Assembly (NCBI RefSeq): GCF_000813325.1 | Contig: NZ_BBQE01000014.1 | Strand: one strand, 5' to 3' | Length of the DNA: 64,000 nt | Source: Sulfurospirillum cavolei | GTDB lineage: Bacteria; Campylobacterota; Campylobacteria; Campylobacterales; Sulfurospirillaceae | Shown: positions 61,672 through 64,000 of the stretch, piece by piece | Numbering within the stretch: the first letter of the stretch is position 1 | How the letters are laid out: each line of letters starts with the position of its first letter | The notes under the pieces: generated by a model | What the model was told of the DNA's origin: nothing | Seen by the model: only the letters and a program-made list of their open reading frames with translations | The model's database searches: none | Program-made: the position numbers and the translations under genes

Positions 61672-61677
61672 ATTATA
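61672..61677 (-). promoter_or_regulatory. Predicted -10 box for tRNA-Arg
   Basis: GCTATAATACC on the minus strand, 22 bases before the mature tRNA 5' end, with AT-rich upstream sequence. Confidence 0.5.
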
Positions 61678-61717
61678 GCTTAGCTAATATAAATTAAGTA
61701 TTAAACAAAGAGCCAAA

Positions 61718-62596
61718 ATGTCATTTAGTTTCGAAAAATCTTTTAAAACGGCGTTACGAAGTTCATGGGTCATTTTAAAACTGATCGTACCGATTTATAT
61801 TTTAGCGGATGTCCTTTTCTACTATGATCTTTTGAGCTATATTACGTTTATATTTAAACCCCTTGCGCTCTTTTTAGGTCTCCCTCAAGAGGCAGCTCTT
61901 TCTATCGTAAGCGGTCTTTTTCTCAACCTATACGCCGCTATAGCATTTGCCGCACCTTTAGGTCTTGATGCAAAAAGTTGGACGGTTTTGGCCGTATTTT
62001 TAGGAATTGCTCATGCTCTTTTGGTAGAAACCGAGATTATGAAGCGACTCGGTCTTTCGCGTGTCTACTCGATTGTTTTACGCTTATCGGTCGGACTTTT
62101 AGTAGGCTTTTTCGTTACGCAAATGCCAAACGAGTGGTTTATCTCTTCCTTTGTCTCTCATCCCGAAACATTACAACCCGTACGCTACGACTCGATTCAA
62201 GCTTTGGTGCTTAACGCCGCTTACGAAGCCTTATCTTTGAGCTTAAATATCATCGTGCTCGTTTCGCTGCTTATCTTTCTATTGGACATGATTAAATCGC
62301 GCCCATGGATGCAACGGCATGCCCAAAACGTTAATAGCGGATTTTCGATTTTAGTCGGCGTCATTTTAGGCATTACCTACGGTGCGGGCATTTTAATTGC
62401 GGAATACGAAAAGGGGCTTTTAAAAAAGCGTGAAATTCTTTTTATCGGAACTTATTTAATGATCGCACATGCGATGATCGAAGATACGCTTTTATTTGTC
62501 ATCTTCGGGGCAAACCCTTGGATTATCGTCTCGTTACGCCTTATTTTTGCCACGTTGATTGCTTATGGTATTGCAAAATACGTCAACGTGCGTTAA
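61718..62596 (+). CDS. Nucleoside-recognition (Gate) domain membrane protein
   Basis: 292 residues with about eight membrane segments, in two halves related to the spore-maturation / YjiH Gate domain (LFLNLYAAIAFAAPLG with LVETEIMKRLG, and later TYGAGILIAEYEKGLL and MIAHAMIEDTLLF with conserved acidic residues). Substrate unknown; possibly nucleosides, metal or other solutes. Its end overlaps the thioredoxin gene on the other strand by 14 bases. Confidence 0.82.
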   Translation: MSFSFEKSFKTALRSSWVILKLIVPIYILADVLFYYDLLSYITFIFKPLALFLGLPQEAALSIVSGLFLNLYAAIAFAAPLGLDAKSWTVLAVFLGIAHALLVETEIMKRLGLSRVYSIVLRLSVGLLVGFFVTQMPNEWFISSFVSHPETLQPVRYDSIQALVLNAAYEALSLSLNIIVLVSLLIFLLDMIKSRPWMQRHAQNVNSGFSILVGVILGITYGAGILIAEYEKGLLKKREILFIGTYLMIAHAMIEDTLLFVIFGANPWIIVSLRLIFATLIAYGIAKYVNVR

Positions 62597-62975
62597 ACTC
62601 TTGCTTATAAACCTCTTCTAAAAGTTCGACAAAAATATCGGGTTTCGTATAACCGATAAATTCGTCGATAACGCTAAGATCTTTTGGATTGAGAACGAGA
62701 TTCGTCGGATAATATTTGACGTGAAGATGCTTCGGTAACGCCTTATCGTCCTTATCAACTTCAACGTGAAGGTAATGTTGGTCGATTTTTCGGCGAACAA
62801 GCTCCGTTTCAAAAACGTCATGCCTCATTTGAAGACAATACGGGCACTGATCTTTCGTGACGCTCAATACAATCAGCTTTTGACTTTTGATTGCGTTTTC
62901 TCTCTCTTGCTCTAAAAAATCAGCCCTTAAAAACGAGCAAACAAGCATAAAACACCATACGATTTTCATTAACAT
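62583..62975 (-). CDS. Periplasmic thioredoxin-fold protein (DsbD-gamma/SoxW-like)
   Basis: 130 residues from ATG 62975 (AGAGAG upstream). A signal peptide of about 17 residues precedes a thioredoxin-like domain with CPYC (Cys44, Cys47) and the conserved cis-Pro region KYYPTNLVLNP. Predicted periplasmic thiol-disulfide protein. The second ATG at 62969 is also possible. Confidence 0.85.
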   Translation of the reverse strand: MLMKIVWCFMLVCSFLRADFLEQERENAIKSQKLIVLSVTKDQCPYCLQMRHDVFETELVRRKIDQHYLHVEVDKDDKALPKHLHVKYYPTNLVLNPKDLSVIDEFIGYTKPDIFVELLEEVYKQEFNAR

Positions 62976-63057
62976 ATCGACTCTCTTTAATTTATAACTT
63001 TTGTTGAAGTCATTCAAAAAATACGTTATTGTAGCTTTTCAAAGATTAGAAAAAAAG

Positions 63058-63945
63058 CTAACGACGAAATCTCTCTTTTTGCTGTACTAAAAGACCTGCG
63101 ATGATTAAGATTAAGCCAATAAAGGTGGAAGGAAGTATTTCCTCTTTGAGGAAATATGCAATAAAAAGAAGTGATAAAAAAGGTGATAAGAAAATTAAGT
63201 TCGCAATTTTCGCCGTATTCGTACTATACCTCATTGCCTGTAGCCATAAAATAAACGTTATGCCCATTTCAAATAAACCGACGTAAAAAGCTCCTAGCAT
63301 CCCATAAACATCTCCAATAAACGCAATATTTTGCATGAACATGTAGCCTACGATACAAGGAACACCAACTAAAAAATTAACAAAAAGCCCAATGAGAGGA
63401 TCGACATTTAACTTCGTAGTATAAATCCAATAAAGCGACCATAAAACGGTAGAAAAAAGTGCTAGACCAATGCCGTTAAGATCGGTAAAAGAAAACGAAA
63501 GTAACTCCCCGTGGGTAGATATCACGAAAACGCCGAAATAACATATAAACCCAGCTAAAATATCATATACACTAATCTGATGCTTTAAAATCATTACCGA
63601 TAAGTAGCTTAACATCAGCGCCCACGTATAGTTGATTGGCTGAACCTCTTGCGCCGGTAAAAGCTCATACGCGTGGAACAGCACTAAATAATACGTAAAA
63701 GGGTTAATAACCCCAAGAAGAGATAGATGCCAATATATTTTGATTGAATAGCGCTTAAAAAGAAGCCACTTTTTTTGATAACTTATAACACAAAACAATA
63801 GAACTAAAGAAACGCTAGACGCATAAAAGAGTAATTGGGTTGCATTCAAATAGTGAAGAGAAAGTTTAAAGGCACTTGCTACTGTTGACCAAAGAAAGAC
63901 AGATAAGAAAGCGAATAAATAAGCTTTTAATTGATTTTTTTCCAA
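63058..63945 (-). CDS. EamA-family (DMT) transporter
   Basis: Ten membrane segments in two EamA repeats (LFAFLSVFLWSTVASAFK at the start; FTDLNGIGLALFSTVLWSLYWIYTTKL at the second). Substrate unknown; export of amino acids or metabolites is common. The TTG at 63945 (FLEKNQ) has GGCGG-type sequence upstream and is likely; the frame stays open to the window edge (GTG 63999), so a longer N terminus is possible. Base use is more AT-rich than the neighbours. Confidence 0.85.
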   Translation of the reverse strand: MEKNQLKAYLFAFLSVFLWSTVASAFKLSLHYLNATQLLFYASSVSLVLLFCVISYQKKWLLFKRYSIKIYWHLSLLGVINPFTYYLVLFHAYELLPAQEVQPINYTWALMLSYLSVMILKHQISVYDILAGFICYFGVFVISTHGELLSFSFTDLNGIGLALFSTVLWSLYWIYTTKLNVDPLIGLFVNFLVGVPCIVGYMFMQNIAFIGDVYGMLGAFYVGLFEMGITFILWLQAMRYSTNTAKIANLIFLSPFLSLLFIAYFLKEEILPSTFIGLILIIAGLLVQQKERFRR

Positions 63946-64000
63946 GAAAGACCGCCTTTGTAGAAGACGAAATAGTGGATAATCGAGTGAGGGAATCACG

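Noticed and set aside
1..64000. CRISPR arrays, insertion sequences, prophage or integrase genes
   Set aside because: None seen; the only repeated units are the short palindromes and the metK leader repeats.

Overview
The window looks like ordinary chromosome from a Campylobacterota (epsilonproteobacterial) organism, most likely Sulfurospirillum or a close relative. The grounds are block gene order shared, from memory, with Campylobacter (rpsP-KH-rimM-trmD-rplS with ffh; glyQ-DUF3972-purE-U32-cheZ-glnA; flgB-flgC-fliE-ftsI; alaS-maf-pbp1A; folC-lptE-leuS-secFD-yajC-lnt-metK; clpA-clpS-smpB-ispE-csrA-truB), a remote-type CheZ, a GlnA without the adenylylation tyrosine, and a base composition that by eye is in the low to mid 40s percent GC, higher than Campylobacter itself. 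No phage, CRISPR array, insertion sequence or rRNA was seen. Coding density is very high, many starts overlap the previous stop by 1 to 30 bases, and no gene-free stretch exceeds about 240 bases.

Layout. 1-9.2 kb (minus strand): M23 peptidase (cut by the window edge), folC, a diguanylate cyclase, lptE, leuS, secF, secD, yajC; lnt diverges at 9.2 kb and converges on metK. 11.9-20.2 kb (minus): aat-clpA-clpS (N-degron proteolysis), a thioredoxin lipoprotein, smpB, ispE, csrA, truB, uvrD. 20.4-30.2 kb: LysR regulator, an SspB-like protein, pepF, the pabB/pabC pair, pyrB, a glycine-zipper envelope protein, bioD, an AraC regulator, a PLP aminotransferase, a DUF89 protein. 30.3-41.2 kb (minus): rplS-trmD-rimM-khpA-rpsP-ffh, then a RluA-type synthase, waaA, a zinc-ribbon protein, a Nif3 protein, glyQ, DUF3972, purE, a U32 protein and cheZ. 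41.3-43.6 kb (plus): PHP phosphatase and glnA. 43.8-53.2 kb (minus): pbp1A, ABC ATPase, bioF, maf, a membrane protein, alaS, a GH17 membrane protein. 53.4-64 kb: two uncharacterised proteins, DUF1566 lipid/export-type protein, hemH, ftsI-fliE-flgC-flgB, ftsW-murG-GNAT, tRNA-Arg, a nucleoside-recognition membrane protein, a thioredoxin and an EamA transporter.

Functionally the window concentrates on translation and protein targeting (Sec, SRP, ribosomal proteins, aminoacyl-tRNA synthetases, smpB), protein quality control (clpA/clpS/aat, a candidate SspB), cell wall and envelope growth (pbp1A, ftsI, ftsW, murG, waaA, lptE, lnt), flagellar basal body and chemotaxis, and folate/biotin/heme/purine/pyrimidine cofactors.

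The most unusual signals are at DNA and RNA level rather than in gene content: (1) a short palindrome, TTACATGTAA and its shorter forms, scattered about 28 times through genes and spacers, far above chance; (2) a pabB stop written CTT TGA followed in the +1 frame by pabC, which has no conventional start codon before its conserved N terminus; (3) a long metK leader with four GGAAAACAAA-type repeats around a hairpin; (4) nested inverted repeats over the start of a 54-residue Cys-rich protein; (5) a perfect 14-bp inverted repeat before rpsP; and (6) a string of hairpins between glnA and pbp1A.
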